A stretch of 64,000 nucleotides of DNA from Balneolia bacterium (GTDB taxonomy: Bacteria > Bacteroidota > Rhodothermia > Balneolales > Cyclonatronaceae): positions 25,170 through 89,169 of the forward strand of contig JAIUMA010000008.1 of NCBI GenBank assembly GCA_022565795.1. The letters run 5' to 3'. The translations under genes and the position numbers were made by a program. The notes under the pieces are model-generated. The model ran no database searches, was not told the origin of the DNA, and worked only from the letters and a program-made list of their open reading frames with translations. Shown in pieces: positions 53,122 through 62,180 of this stretch. Each line of letters begins with the position of its first letter. The first letter of the stretch is position 1.

Positions 53122-56016
53122 TTAGCGCATTACAGATTCCAATAGTTCGGCCGGGTGAAGGGCAGTTTTTTTTGCTCCATCCTTTATCTGATGCTGGCAC
53201 GAAAAGCCATGCGCGCAGATGGCCTTGCCCTCATCCAGTTTGCGAATGGCTGGCATCAGACGCTGCTCGCCTATGGTTTGCGAAAGGGTGAAGGTCTCCT
53301 TCCTGTAGCCAAAACTTCCAGCCATCCCGCAGCATCCGCTGTCGACCTCTTCGGGCTGATAACCGGCCTTGCGAAGCGTACGGTTCAGGGCTGATGTGCC
53401 GGTGAGGGCTTTCACGTAGCAGTGGCCATGTACAAGCACTGATGCGCCGCCGGCCCGGAAATGCCTGCTCATCATTGCGTCATCTGCGAAACGATCGATG
53501 AACTCCTCAAACAGCAGCGATTTTGAAGCAACAAGCCTGATATCCGCCCCGGAAACCTGCAGGCGCAGGTCGGTTGCTTCATCGCGCAGAGTTAGCAGCT
53601 CGGATGGCTCCAGACCCACAATCCAGAAGCCGCGCCGGGCAGTCTCCGCGAGATTGGGCAAAAGCTGGTTCAATACTTTCACAGCCTCAGCGGGTCTTCC
53701 GCCGGAGATGTAGGTTCTTCCGGTAGATGCAACAAGAGGCTTCCGAAGATTAAACCCGAGCCGGTGTAGCACTTTCATTGCAGCAATGGCCTGCTCAGGC
53801 CGGTGCAGATCCGTGAACGGATCGACCAGCAGAAGTACTTCAGGTTGCGCTTCTCTATTCCGGTTAAAACCTGAATAGTTCTGCTTCACCCATGCGGAAA
53901 ACGACTGAGTAGCAAAGGCAGGCAGTGGTCTTTCCGGATGCAGTCCGGCCAGCTTTTCCAGCACAAAATGCCCCGCGCTGCTTTTGGCTATGGCGTTACT
54001 GATTCGGGGCATGAGAGCACCGAGCTTGAGAAAAGGAAACGGATTTGTCCAGAACCGTGTCGCGAAATTCACGCCCTTTATGTTGTGCCAGCCCTGCATG
54101 AACTCAGCCTTCATCCGGGCCATATCTACGTTTGCCGGACACTCCGATTTACAGGCTTTACAGCTGAGGCAGTAGGAAAGCGCATCGCGGATTTCCTCAC
54201 TTTCGAAAGCCTCGGCATTGCGGGTTTTGAAAAGCTGCCTGAACACGTTGGCGCGCCCGCGGGTGCTGTCTTTTTCCTCCAGCGTTGCCATATAGCTGGG
54301 GCACATGGTTCCGCCGCTGTGATGCGTTTTGCGGCACACGCCTGCACCGTTGCACAGATCCAGAGCCTCGCTGAAGCCGCCTTCACCCTGCCACTTGAAT
54401 ATGGTTTTGGGCTGAACGGGCTTCTCGTCCGGCGAAAAACGAAGTCCTTCGCGCATCGGCTTTGGATGCACAATTTTGCCGGGATTAAACACATTCTCAG
54501 GATCCCAAATGTGCTTGATTTTCTCGAGCAGGGCAACCATCTCATCACCAATCACGAGGCGAATGAACGGAGCCCGGGCCCGGCCGTCGCCATGTTCACC
54601 GGATAGCGAGCCACGGAAGCTTTGCACTAAATCGGCTACTTCGGCAGCCATCCGCTCCATTTTCTGAACGCCTTCCTCTTTGCTGATGTCAATTGCGGGC
54701 CGGAGGTGCAGCTCCCCAACGGACGCGTGCGCGTAAAAGACACAGTGTGTTTCGTGCTTTTTCATGAGCGCTTCGAAAGCCCGGATGTAGGCCGGCAGGT
54801 CTTCCACCCGAACCGCTGTGTCTTCGGCGAATGTAGGCGTGCGTGAATCGGCAGAAAGCCCCATCAAAAGTCCAAGGCCGGCTTTTCGCAGATCCCAAAC
54901 ACGCTTCATTTCGTCAGGCTTTTCCAGGGTCGGGTAGGAATAGCCGAGACCGGCATCTGCCAGTGACTTTGCGGTTTTCTGCGCATTGGCAAGCAGCTGT
55001 TCCGGATCGGAGCCTTCGAACTCAATGATGAGCAGACAGGCGGGCTCGCCTTCGAGAAAAAAACGATTTCGCTGCTGCTCGAGATTGTTTTTGGTGGCGT
55101 TCAGGATGATGTCATCGATCAGCTCAACGGCTGCAGGAGCGTGCCTGACCGCCAGTACGGTGGCTTCCATCGCTTCGTGAACCGACGAAAAGTGCGGGAT
55201 AAGCAACACCCGATGCGGCTCATCGGGTACAAGCCGCACCGTGGCTTTTTCCATCAGCGCGAGCGTGCCTTCGCTGCCGCATAGCAGCTCAGCGAGATTG
55301 AATGGCCGTCCCCCCGGCGTAACCGGATCCATTTCGCAAAGCTTATCAATGGCATATCCAGTATTTCTGCGAATGATTTCCGGATGAGGAAACGTCTTCA
55401 GAATTTCCTCTTTATGCTTTTTTAAAAGGGTGATGGTTTCCCGGTAAATTTCACCTTCAAGGCTATCGAGCCCCATTTTTTGTGAAAGCTGTTCGGGGTT
55501 CAGCGGTTCAAAGCGAACCTGGCTTCCGTCTGATAGCACCGCATCAACCGAAATGATGTGATCGCGCACCGAGCCATATTTAAGGGAATAGAGTCCGGCC
55601 GAGTTGTTGCCGATCATGCCGCCAAGCATACAGCGGTTTGTGGTTGAGGTGTCGGGACCAAACTTCAGACCAAACGCCTTAGCTTCACGATTGAGCGCAT
55701 CACGAATAACGCCCGGCTCCATGGTAGCTGTGGATGTTTCCGGATCGATATCCAGAATTCGGTTCATGAATCTTGAGCAATCGGCAATGACGCCATCACC
55801 CGTGGTTTGTCCGGCAAGGCTTGTTCCGGCCGTGCGGGCGGTTATGCTGCTGCCAAGCCTGCGGGCTTCGTGTACGAGCTGCGCAAGCTCATCGCCGCTT
55901 TTGGGGTAGGCGACACCCATCGGAAGCTCCTCGTACATAGACGCGTCGTTGGCGTAAAGTCTGCGCGTGAGACTGTCTGTGTAAATCCGGACTCCGGCTT
56001 GCTGCGTTGTGCTCAT
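53122..56016 (-). CDS. Fused FAD-linked oxidase / Fe-S oxidoreductase (GlcD-GlcF or YdiJ type)
   Basis: The 964-residue protein has an N-terminal FAD-binding PCMH domain (ARTAGTSLAGQTTGDGVIAD, GPDTSTTNRCMLGGMIGNNS) and a FAD-oxidase C-terminal domain (about 270-530, SLSGEHGDGRARAPF). It then has a 4Fe-4S ferredoxin part (CNGAGVCRK..., CLSCKACKSECPANVD) and a Cys-rich CCG-type domain (DSGCCGMAGSFGY). This layout belongs to enzymes oxidising 2-hydroxy acids such as D-2-hydroxyglutarate, glycolate or D-lactate, passing electrons to the respiratory chain. The exact substrate is uncertain. It is in line with rmuC, 21 bases apart. Confidence 0.92.
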   Translation of the reverse strand: MSTTQQAGVRIYTDSLTRRLYANDASMYEELPMGVAYPKSGDELAQLVHEARRLGSSITARTAGTSLAGQTTGDGVIADCSRFMNRILDIDPETSTATMEPGVIRDALNREAKAFGLKFGPDTSTTNRCMLGGMIGNNSAGLYSLKYGSVRDHIISVDAVLSDGSQVRFEPLNPEQLSQKMGLDSLEGEIYRETITLLKKHKEEILKTFPHPEIIRRNTGYAIDKLCEMDPVTPGGRPFNLAELLCGSEGTLALMEKATVRLVPDEPHRVLLIPHFSSVHEAMEATVLAVRHAPAAVELIDDIILNATKNNLEQQRNRFFLEGEPACLLIIEFEGSDPEQLLANAQKTAKSLADAGLGYSYPTLEKPDEMKRVWDLRKAGLGLLMGLSADSRTPTFAEDTAVRVEDLPAYIRAFEALMKKHETHCVFYAHASVGELHLRPAIDISKEEGVQKMERMAAEVADLVQSFRGSLSGEHGDGRARAPFIRLVIGDEMVALLEKIKHIWDPENVFNPGKIVHPKPMREGLRFSPDEKPVQPKTIFKWQGEGGFSEALDLCNGAGVCRKTHHSGGTMCPSYMATLEEKDSTRGRANVFRQLFKTRNAEAFESEEIRDALSYCLSCKACKSECPANVDMARMKAEFMQGWHNIKGVNFATRFWTNPFPFLKLGALMPRISNAIAKSSAGHFVLEKLAGLHPERPLPAFATQSFSAWVKQNYSGFNRNREAQPEVLLLVDPFTDLHRPEQAIAAMKVLHRLGFNLRKPLVASTGRTYISGGRPAEAVKVLNQLLPNLAETARRGFWIVGLEPSELLTLRDEATDLRLQVSGADIRLVASKSLLFEEFIDRFADDAMMSRHFRAGGASVLVHGHCYVKALTGTSALNRTLRKAGYQPEEVDSGCCGMAGSFGYRKETFTLSQTIGEQRLMPAIRKLDEGKAICAHGFSCQHQIKDGAKKTALHPAELLESVMR

Positions 56017-56037
56017 GGTTTACTTGAAAGGGTGATG

Positions 56038-57408
56038 TCAGTCTTCTGAGTCGGGATTTTCTGCGAGGCCGTTATCGGCATTTCGAAGCGCGGCAGGCAG
56101 ATTCTTCCTGGTATCTACGCCAAGTTCGCGCATCTTCTCCGCCCGGGAAACCAGGTTGCCTTTTCCGGTGGAGAGCTTACCCATAGCGCTGTCGTAGATA
56201 TCCTGCGTTTTGCTCAACTGTTTGCCAATGGCTTCGAGGTCTTCGGCAAAGCCTACAAATTTATCATAAAGCAGTCCGCCGCGTTTTGCAATTTCGAGCG
56301 CGTTTTGATTCTGGTATTCGTACTTCCAGATATTTTTAATCGTAGCCATTGTCGCGAGAAGGGTGGACGGGCTGACCAACACGATGTTGCGGTCGAAGGC
56401 TTCATTGTACAGATTCGGGTCGTGAGTCATCGCCATGCCGAATGCGGGCTCAATGGGAATAAACATGAGTACAAAATCAGGCGTATGCTCGAAAAGCCGG
56501 GTGTAGTCTTTTTCGCTCAGGGCCTTGTAATGGTTTCTGAGCGAAATCAAGTGCTGTTTCGCCTGGCGCTCCTGCTCCTCCGGGGTGTCTGCCGACATCA
56601 ATTGTTCGTAGGCGGTAAGGGAAACCTTGGCGTCAACAACGAGATATTTGTTGTCAGGCAGATGAATAACCACATCAGGCCGAAGCTGATTTCCCTCTTC
56701 AGTTTTCCCGGAAAACTGGGTCTCATATTCAAAGTCTTTTCGCAGTCCCGAGCGCTCGAGAATTCGCTCAAGCACCACTTCACCCCAGTTGCCCTGGGTT
56801 TTGGCATCACCCTTCAGGGCTTTGGTGAGATTATTGGCATCCTCACTCATGCGCTTGTTGAGGTCGGTAAGACTGGTGATTTGCTCCTTAAGCGTAGCGT
56901 GCTGAATTGCGCCTTTCTCGTAGGTCTCTTCAACGCGTTTTTTAAACGAGTCGATGTTTTCACCTAACGGCTTCAGGATGCGGGTGATCTCGGTCTGATT
57001 CAACTCGCTGAAACGCTTGGTTTTTTCTTCCAGAATGTCGTTGGCCAAATTTTTGAACTGTTCACGCATCTGCTGCTGCATGTTCTCCAGCTCGGTTTTC
57101 TGCTCTTTCAGTTTCTCCTGGGAGTGGTGAAAATCAGAACGGAGTGAGGCAAAAGCGGCCTCCAGCTCGGTGTTGCGGCTGCTGAGCTTGTCGTTTTTGG
57201 CCTGAAGGCTTTCATTCTGCTTTTCCGCTTGCTCACTGCGTTCTTCCAGTTTGCTGATGGTATTTTTGCTCTCTTCATATTCATTCCGGAGCGCTTTAAT
57301 TTCGGCCGGATTACCGCTGTAGGCTGCTCTGAGCTGGTAACCCCGCAGCAGCCAGCTAAGGCCAAGACCGGCGATCAGAGCTGTCGCCGCCACAAGTATG
57401 TTGATCAT
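56038..57408 (-). CDS. rmuC: DNA recombination protein RmuC
   Basis: The protein has 456 residues: an N-terminal membrane helix (INILVAATALIAGLGLSWLL), a long coiled coil (about 45-190) and the RmuC nuclease-like domain (NWGEVVLERILERSGL, RPDVVIHLPDNKYLVVDAKVS). The D...E/DAK pattern is that of PD-(D/E)XK-like folds. RmuC limits recombination between inverted repeats in E. coli. It lies just upstream of the oxidoreductase gene on the same strand. Confidence 0.93.
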   Translation of the reverse strand: MINILVAATALIAGLGLSWLLRGYQLRAAYSGNPAEIKALRNEYEESKNTISKLEERSEQAEKQNESLQAKNDKLSSRNTELEAAFASLRSDFHHSQEKLKEQKTELENMQQQMREQFKNLANDILEEKTKRFSELNQTEITRILKPLGENIDSFKKRVEETYEKGAIQHATLKEQITSLTDLNKRMSEDANNLTKALKGDAKTQGNWGEVVLERILERSGLRKDFEYETQFSGKTEEGNQLRPDVVIHLPDNKYLVVDAKVSLTAYEQLMSADTPEEQERQAKQHLISLRNHYKALSEKDYTRLFEHTPDFVLMFIPIEPAFGMAMTHDPNLYNEAFDRNIVLVSPSTLLATMATIKNIWKYEYQNQNALEIAKRGGLLYDKFVGFAEDLEAIGKQLSKTQDIYDSAMGKLSTGKGNLVSRAEKMRELGVDTRKNLPAALRNADNGLAENPDSED

Positions 57409-57491
57409 GATAAAGGTGTCGTGTCGTATTCAGGATAAGCCTGAATATACATCAAAAGCGCACCTAATGCGAAGCCGGGGAGAGAGGGGGA

Positions 57492-59141
57492 TCAGTCGAC
57501 TTTGAACAGCAGCATGGTGATGTCGTCGCCGTAGTTTCCCTTGCAGAAAGCTTTAACCTCATCGAGTATGATGCGCTGGATTTCGCCGGCGGTTTTCTGA
57601 TGATGTTCTTCGAGCAGCTCGGCTATTCGCTCTTCACCAAACTCTTCATCCTGCTCATTCATCGCCTCGCTGATGCCGTCTGTAAACATAATCACTACAT
57701 CACCACGATTGAGGTGCACTGTGCCGCTTTCGTATGGCATCATGGTTTCGAGCGCGCCCAGAAGCATGCCGCCTGTCGAGAGATGCTCTATGCTGGATTT
57801 TTCGGCATTCCACAGAACCGGAGGATTATGGCCGGCATTGCAGTACTCGAAGACCATGCTTTCAAGGTCGATTCTGCCCCAGAAAAAGCTGATAAACTTA
57901 TCGATAGGGGTATTTTTGTAGATAATGTTATTGATCTTCCCCGTTGTTGCCGCCAGGTCGAGATCAAGAGGGGAAAGCACGTGGAGCATGGCCTGAAGAT
58001 TAGCCATCAGAAGTGATGCGGGAATTCCTTTGCCGGTAACGTCGGCAATGGCCAGATAAAGCTGTTTTTCATCGGCACAGAGCACATCATAATAATCCCC
58101 GCCCACCTGCCGCGAAGGTACGTTGATAGCCGCAATATCGAAGGGCTTCGGCTTCGGGATTGGGCTTGGGAAAAGCATGTTTTGTATGGTCCGTGCAATG
58201 GTTAGCTCTTCTTCCATGCGCTCTTTCTCAATCCGGGATTCAAGCAGAAACGTTTTCTGTATCGACAGGAAGGCGAGATTTCCAAGCGAGATGAGGAAGT
58301 TGTAGTCCGACCGTGTATAGCTTTCGTTATTGGCTCTTTTGCTGATTCCAAGCACGGCGCGTTCATCCTGGAAGCTTACCCGAACCAGCGCGATAATTTC
58401 ATTCTGAACCAGAAATTCCGGAGGATTGTCCATCGCAGATACCTCAAGATATTCCGCGTCCATGTTCAGAATCTGTTCTTTTGCCTCGTTCGAAACCTGA
58501 CCTTTAAGACCGTGCTGGATTACGATTTGGGGTTTTCCTTCCATGCGCATGAGGAAGAAGAAGCGGCGCACAAACATTTGTCCCATCAGGGTGAAGCGGA
58601 ATACATTCAGCATCTGGCTGCGGTCGACCATGGCGTTGAACTCACGGCTGATGTCGAACAGTGTGTTCAGCTCCTGTACTTTCTGGTCGAGCTCCCTGTT
58701 GGCCGATTTCAGCCTGCTTACAAGCATCGAGTTTGAAAGGGCAACAGCGGAGATAATAACCAGGTTTTCGATGAAGTTGAGCTCTTCAGCCGGGTAGTGC
58801 CCCTTTCCAATTTTTGGCGCGATACACAGGTAGCCCAAATGTTCGGTGCTTGTTCGGATGGTAAAAAAGAGCTTCAGGCCGGACTCCCGAACTGCTTCAG
58901 GCATGATGTCGCAAATCTCATCAATTTCATACACAGGCTTATCAACCGGACAATTCTCGGGCGGACAGTGGAAGCGTACATCGGGGGCAAGGCCAGTACG
59001 GCCTTTGGAGCTGGCCACGTACATTTCACCGGATTTTTCATCCCGAAGTAAAATGGCTGCTTTCGGAGTGAGGAGCTTGCCCATCACAATGAGCAGCAGA
59101 TTGTTGGTTACAAAGTCGGGATCGTGCGACTCGATAAGCAT
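57492..59141 (-). CDS. rsbU: PP2C-type SpoIIE/RsbU phosphatase with GAF-like sensor
   Basis: From ATG at 59141 the protein has 549 residues. About 300 N-terminal residues look like GAF-type sensor domains linked by a coiled coil (KSANRELDQKVQELNTLFDI). The C-terminus is a PP2C/SpoIIE domain with metal sites in QVGGDYYDV, IADVTGKGIPASLLMA, NAGHNPPVLW, VIMFTDGISEAM and YGDDITMLL. It should dephosphorylate the STAS protein encoded two genes upstream. The same frame continues upstream without a break to the RsbW stop at 59226, adding 28 codons whose product (LRSRFELKTLLDTSRM) looks like the family N-terminus, but with no ATG, GTG or TTG. CTG at 59222 is a possible start. Confidence 0.9.
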   Translation of the reverse strand: MLIESHDPDFVTNNLLLIVMGKLLTPKAAILLRDEKSGEMYVASSKGRTGLAPDVRFHCPPENCPVDKPVYEIDEICDIMPEAVRESGLKLFFTIRTSTEHLGYLCIAPKIGKGHYPAEELNFIENLVIISAVALSNSMLVSRLKSANRELDQKVQELNTLFDISREFNAMVDRSQMLNVFRFTLMGQMFVRRFFFLMRMEGKPQIVIQHGLKGQVSNEAKEQILNMDAEYLEVSAMDNPPEFLVQNEIIALVRVSFQDERAVLGISKRANNESYTRSDYNFLISLGNLAFLSIQKTFLLESRIEKERMEEELTIARTIQNMLFPSPIPKPKPFDIAAINVPSRQVGGDYYDVLCADEKQLYLAIADVTGKGIPASLLMANLQAMLHVLSPLDLDLAATTGKINNIIYKNTPIDKFISFFWGRIDLESMVFEYCNAGHNPPVLWNAEKSSIEHLSTGGMLLGALETMMPYESGTVHLNRGDVVIMFTDGISEAMNEQDEEFGEERIAELLEEHHQKTAGEIQRIILDEVKAFCKGNYGDDITMLLFKVD

Positions 59142-59225
59142 GCGGCTGGTATCGAGCAGCGTTTTAAGCTCAAAACGGCTCCTGAGGTGCTCACTGCTTT
59201 TATGTGTGCCGTCGGCGTTCAGGGC

Positions 59226-59645
59226 TCAGAGCTTTTTAATCATTTTAATTTCGTTATGCTCATTGCGGGTGCTGTACTCAACTTTATCCATCAGTCTTTT
59301 GATGAGATAGACGCCAACCCCGCCTTTTTGTCTCTGTTTGACGCGCTCCGGAACGTCGGGAGTCGTATAGGTGCTGATGTCGAACGCGTGTCCTGTATCC
59401 TGTATGGCAACCCAAAAGGTGTCATCATCCGAGCCCACGGAAATATAGATCTTCTTGGATTCATCGTATCCGTAGGCATGCTTAATGATGTTGGTCATGG
59501 CTTCATCGACAGCAAGCCTGATCTCTTCGGTGTCCTGTCCGGAAAAACCGTGATTTCTGGCGTGGTTAGCCACAAAATCGCGGACAGACTGAAGATTGCC
59601 GGTTGAAGCAGCTACATCCATATGATATGTGGGATGATTTGCCAA
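59226..59645 (-). CDS. rsbW: RsbW/SpoIIAB-like anti-sigma factor kinase
   Basis: The protein has 139 residues with a TTG start at 59645 (an ATG lies eight codons in). It has the GHKL ATPase motifs of anti-sigma kinases: an N-box with VDEAMTNIIKHAYG, a G1-like IQDTGHAFDI and a late KGGVGVYLIKRLMD. It phosphorylates its STAS partner and binds an alternative sigma factor or other target. It starts 9 bases after the STAS gene stop and lies in the same reading frame as both neighbours. No sigma factor is adjacent. Confidence 0.93.
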   Translation of the reverse strand: MANHPTYHMDVAASTGNLQSVRDFVANHARNHGFSGQDTEEIRLAVDEAMTNIIKHAYGYDESKKIYISVGSDDDTFWVAIQDTGHAFDISTYTTPDVPERVKQRQKGGVGVYLIKRLMDKVEYSTRNEHNEIKMIKKL

Positions 59646-59654
59646 ATGCGCACC

Positions 59655-60017
59655 CTATTCTGATTCAGATGGATTTTGGAATCGCTTAATTGCCTGGGAC
59701 TCTTCGTCCAGTATGTCGTACAGAGTCGGAAATCCGAGCAGGTCGAAAACGTTGTAAACGTTCTCCTTCATATTCGTAAGCTTGATGTCGCCGCCGCGCT
59801 CGCGAAGATCTTCTATATAAGCCATAAAAACGCCAAGTCCGGCGCTGGATATATACTCAAGCGATGAGAAGTTGACCACAATCTGGTACTTCTCGCTCTC
59901 TATCAGTTTAGTGATGTGCTGCTCCAGAACAGGCGCGGTATGGGCATCGAGCTCACCATTTAGTTCCAGAATCTCGACAGACTGGTGCTGCCGTTTGTAT
60001 ATATCGAACTGACTCAT
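59655..60017 (-). CDS. rsbV: STAS-domain anti-anti-sigma factor (RsbV/SpoIIAA-like)
   Basis: The 120-residue single STAS domain shows LELNGELDAHTAPVLEQHI at the start and the phosphorylation loop YISSAGLGVF (Ser57/Ser58). When unphosphorylated it binds the RsbW kinase and frees the kinase's target. The gene heads the rsbV-rsbW-rsbU operon. The C-terminal tail is acidic (FQNPSESE). Its promoter should lie in 60018-60190. Confidence 0.94.
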   Translation of the reverse strand: MSQFDIYKRQHQSVEILELNGELDAHTAPVLEQHITKLIESEKYQIVVNFSSLEYISSAGLGVFMAYIEDLRERGGDIKLTNMKENVYNVFDLLGFPTLYDILDEESQAIKRFQNPSESE

Positions 60018-60381
60018 TGAATTTTAGATTAAATGTGAACCATGCTGTAAACAGAGCTAATGTATTTTATTGCAGCGTAAACTACAAGAACTTAAAAATG
60101 GGCTCTAAATGCATTGAGGCAAGTTATTTTGGCATGGTTCGTTACGTAACGGTGGGTGTTACGGGAAAAATGAAGAAGAGTTTCAGAAGGGCAAAAAAAT
60201 AAGGTGCCGTATTGTTCAGATACGGCACCTTAAACTATTCATCAAGAGAGACGCTACTTGAGCGCATTTAAATATAGTGTGTTTGCTCAGAAATTCAAAA
60301 AAATATTTGAACTACAGATTATTAAATTTTAATAACTTATCTGAAGGCAGGTCCGGCTGTAGCTGTTTGTTTAAACAACGA
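60018..60381. other. Intergenic region rsbV / ribBA
   Basis: The 364 bases hold a terminator (60192-60231) and nothing else I can name. A 61-codon frame at 60017-60202 on the plus strand starts with TTG, has no family features and is antisense to the rsbV leader; I leave it out. The stretch 60232-60381 is A/T-rich leader-free DNA behind ribBA. Confidence 0.5.
60192..60231 (-). terminator. Terminator at the end of the yajC-ribBA transcript
   Basis: AAGGTGCCGTAT pairs perfectly with ATACGGCACCTT around a 7-base loop. On the minus strand ATTTTTTT follows. It lies 150 bases beyond the ribBA stop. Confidence 0.88.
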
Positions 60382-61659
60382 CTACTTATTTTTTGAACTT
60401 TTCTGAGCTACAGATTCAATGAAATTATTTGGCTTATGGATGTCCAGACCCGGCAATTGATGCCCCATTTTATCCCGTTTTGTCTTCAGGTATTTCTCAT
60501 TTTCCGGCAGGGCTTCAATTTCAATAGGTACCTGCTCAACGATTTCGAGACCATAGCCCTGAAGCCCAACGCGTTTGGTGGGATTATTGGTCATCAGCTT
60601 CATCTTGCGCACGCCAAGGTCTCTCAGAATTTGGGCGCCGATACCGTAATCGCGGTGGTCCGGCTTGAAACCAAGGGCAACGTTGGCCTCAACCGTGTCC
60701 ATGCCTTCTTCCTGCAGCTTATAGGCCTTGAGTTTGTTGATTAGCCCGATGCCGCGACCCTCCTGATTCATATACAGAAGTATTCCTTTGCCGTTATGCT
60801 CGATGTTGGCCAGAGCTTTATGAAGCTGATCGCCGCAGTCGCAGCGCTTGGAGCCAAAGATATCGCCGGTTACACAAAGGGAATGCACGCGAACAAGCAC
60901 GGGCTCGTCCTCTTCCCATTCACCTTTAACCAGGGCAAGATGGTTGCCGCCTGTTAGCCTTTCCTCAAAGGCATGCAGCTCAAAATCACCAAATACGGTA
61001 GGCAGGCTGATGCTGATTGCTTCACTCACCAGACTTTCGGAGTGCATCCGATAGGAGATCAAATCCTTGATGGTGATAAGCTTCATACCGAATTTTTTTG
61101 CGACCTTCATGAGGTCGGGCAGGCGTGCCATGGTGCCATCATCGTTCATGATCTCGCAAATCACGCCGGCAGGATAGAGGCCGGCCAGGCGGGAAAGATC
61201 GACAGCAGCTTCGGTATGGCCAGCACGTCTGAGCGTTCCGCCCTCAGCAGAGATGAGCGGGAAGATGTGTCCGGGCCTGTTGAAGTCGTTGCCCTTCGAA
61301 TCTTTGCGAATCATTGCTTTAAGGGTGATTGCACGATCGGAGGCCGAAATCCCGGTTGTGGTGCCCTTATTGTAGTCTATAGACACGGTGAAGGCCGTTT
61401 TCATAGAATCGGTGTTGTCCTGCACCATACGGTCGAGATTGAGCTCGTAGGCTCGCTCGCGCGTAATTGGAGCGCAGATGAGGCCCCGGCCGTGTGTGGC
61501 CATCAGGTTAACCGCATCTGGTGTAACCATCTCGGCAGCCATCACAAAATCCCCCTCGTTTTCGCGGTCCTCATCATCCACAACAATGATGATTTTGCCG
61601 TTTCGAATATCTTCAATGGCAGATTCTATGGTGTCGAACGTAAACTCAGATTCAGACAT
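60382..61659 (-). CDS. ribBA: Bifunctional DHBP synthase / GTP cyclohydrolase II RibBA
   Basis: A TTG lies four codons upstream, but ATG at 61659 is preferred, giving 425 residues. The N-terminal RibB part has [27 protein letters not shown] and GHTEAAVDL. The C-terminal RibA part has the zinc motif [17 protein letters not shown] and [14 protein letters not shown]. The two activities make 3,4-dihydroxy-2-butanone 4-phosphate and the pyrimidine precursor at the start of riboflavin synthesis. No FMN riboswitch is visible upstream. It follows yajC after an 84-base gap that contains a hairpin. Confidence 0.97.
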   Translation of the reverse strand: MSESEFTFDTIESAIEDIRNGKIIIVVDDEDRENEGDFVMAAEMVTPDAVNLMATHGRGLICAPITRERAYELNLDRMVQDNTDSMKTAFTVSIDYNKGTTTGISASDRAITLKAMIRKDSKGNDFNRPGHIFPLISAEGGTLRRAGHTEAAVDLSRLAGLYPAGVICEIMNDDGTMARLPDLMKVAKKFGMKLITIKDLISYRMHSESLVSEAISISLPTVFGDFELHAFEERLTGGNHLALVKGEWEEDEPVLVRVHSLCVTGDIFGSKRCDCGDQLHKALANIEHNGKGILLYMNQEGRGIGLINKLKAYKLQEEGMDTVEANVALGFKPDHRDYGIGAQILRDLGVRKMKLMTNNPTKRVGLQGYGLEIVEQVPIEIEALPENEKYLKTKRDKMGHQLPGLDIHKPNNFIESVAQKSSKNK

Positions 61660-61703
61660 AACCGGTACCAACCGAGGGGGAACTTAACTTATGAATAGTT
61701 GCT

Positions 61704-61728
61704 GTGCCTGCCGCTACCGGGCAGGCAC
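61704..61728 (-). repeat. Hairpin between yajC and ribBA
   Basis: GTGCCTGCC pairs perfectly with GGCAGGCAC. No T-run follows on the minus strand, so it is more likely an mRNA processing or stability element than a full terminator. Confidence 0.6.
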
Positions 61729-61743
61729 GTAATTAGCGGGAGA

Positions 61744-62049
61744 TCAGGCTTTTTTGTTTGGATTAACATCCACAATAGCGTTTTTGAGAACGCGAACCTT
61801 CACATCCTTATCGACTTCAAGAAGAACAGACTCCTCGTCGGTGGTGTGAAGGATGCCAAGCATCCCGCCTGAAGTAACAACCTTGTCGCCCTTTTTCATT
61901 TCAGAAACCTTGTTTTGGATTTCTTTCTGCTTCTTGCTCTGCGGACGAATGATGAAAAACCAGAAAATGAAGAAAATCAGACCAAGAAAAATAAATGATG
62001 CGAACGGGCTTCCGCCTTCCGGGTCGGCCATTAACAGAATAATATCCAT
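61744..62049 (-). CDS. yajC: Sec translocon accessory subunit YajC
   Basis: The 101-residue protein has one membrane helix (FASFIFLGLIFFIFWFFII) directly followed by RPQSKKQKEIQNKVSEMKKGDKVVTSGGMLG, the YajC signature, and a small beta-domain. It associates with SecDF in protein export. secD and secF are not in the window. Confidence 0.95.
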   Translation of the reverse strand: MDIILLMADPEGGSPFASFIFLGLIFFIFWFFIIRPQSKKQKEIQNKVSEMKKGDKVVTSGGMLGILHTTDEESVLLEVDKDVKVRVLKNAIVDVNPNKKA

Positions 62050-62180
62050 AGTAAAAATCGTGACTTGTGTACGTTTAAATTGAAAATGTGTAGTCGCAGA
62101 GCAGGCATTTTATCTGAACTGCCACAGCATCCTAAGATAATGCATTTACAAACGGTGTACAAAGCGGCAAGCAGCCCTGT

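Noticed and set aside
60017..60202. Basic 61-residue plus-strand frame
   Set aside because: It starts with TTG, has no ribosome site or homology features, and covers the rsbV leader and a terminator.
61660..61743. FMN riboswitch ahead of ribBA
   Set aside because: The gap is only 84 bases and lacks the RFN-element blocks; just a plain hairpin is present.
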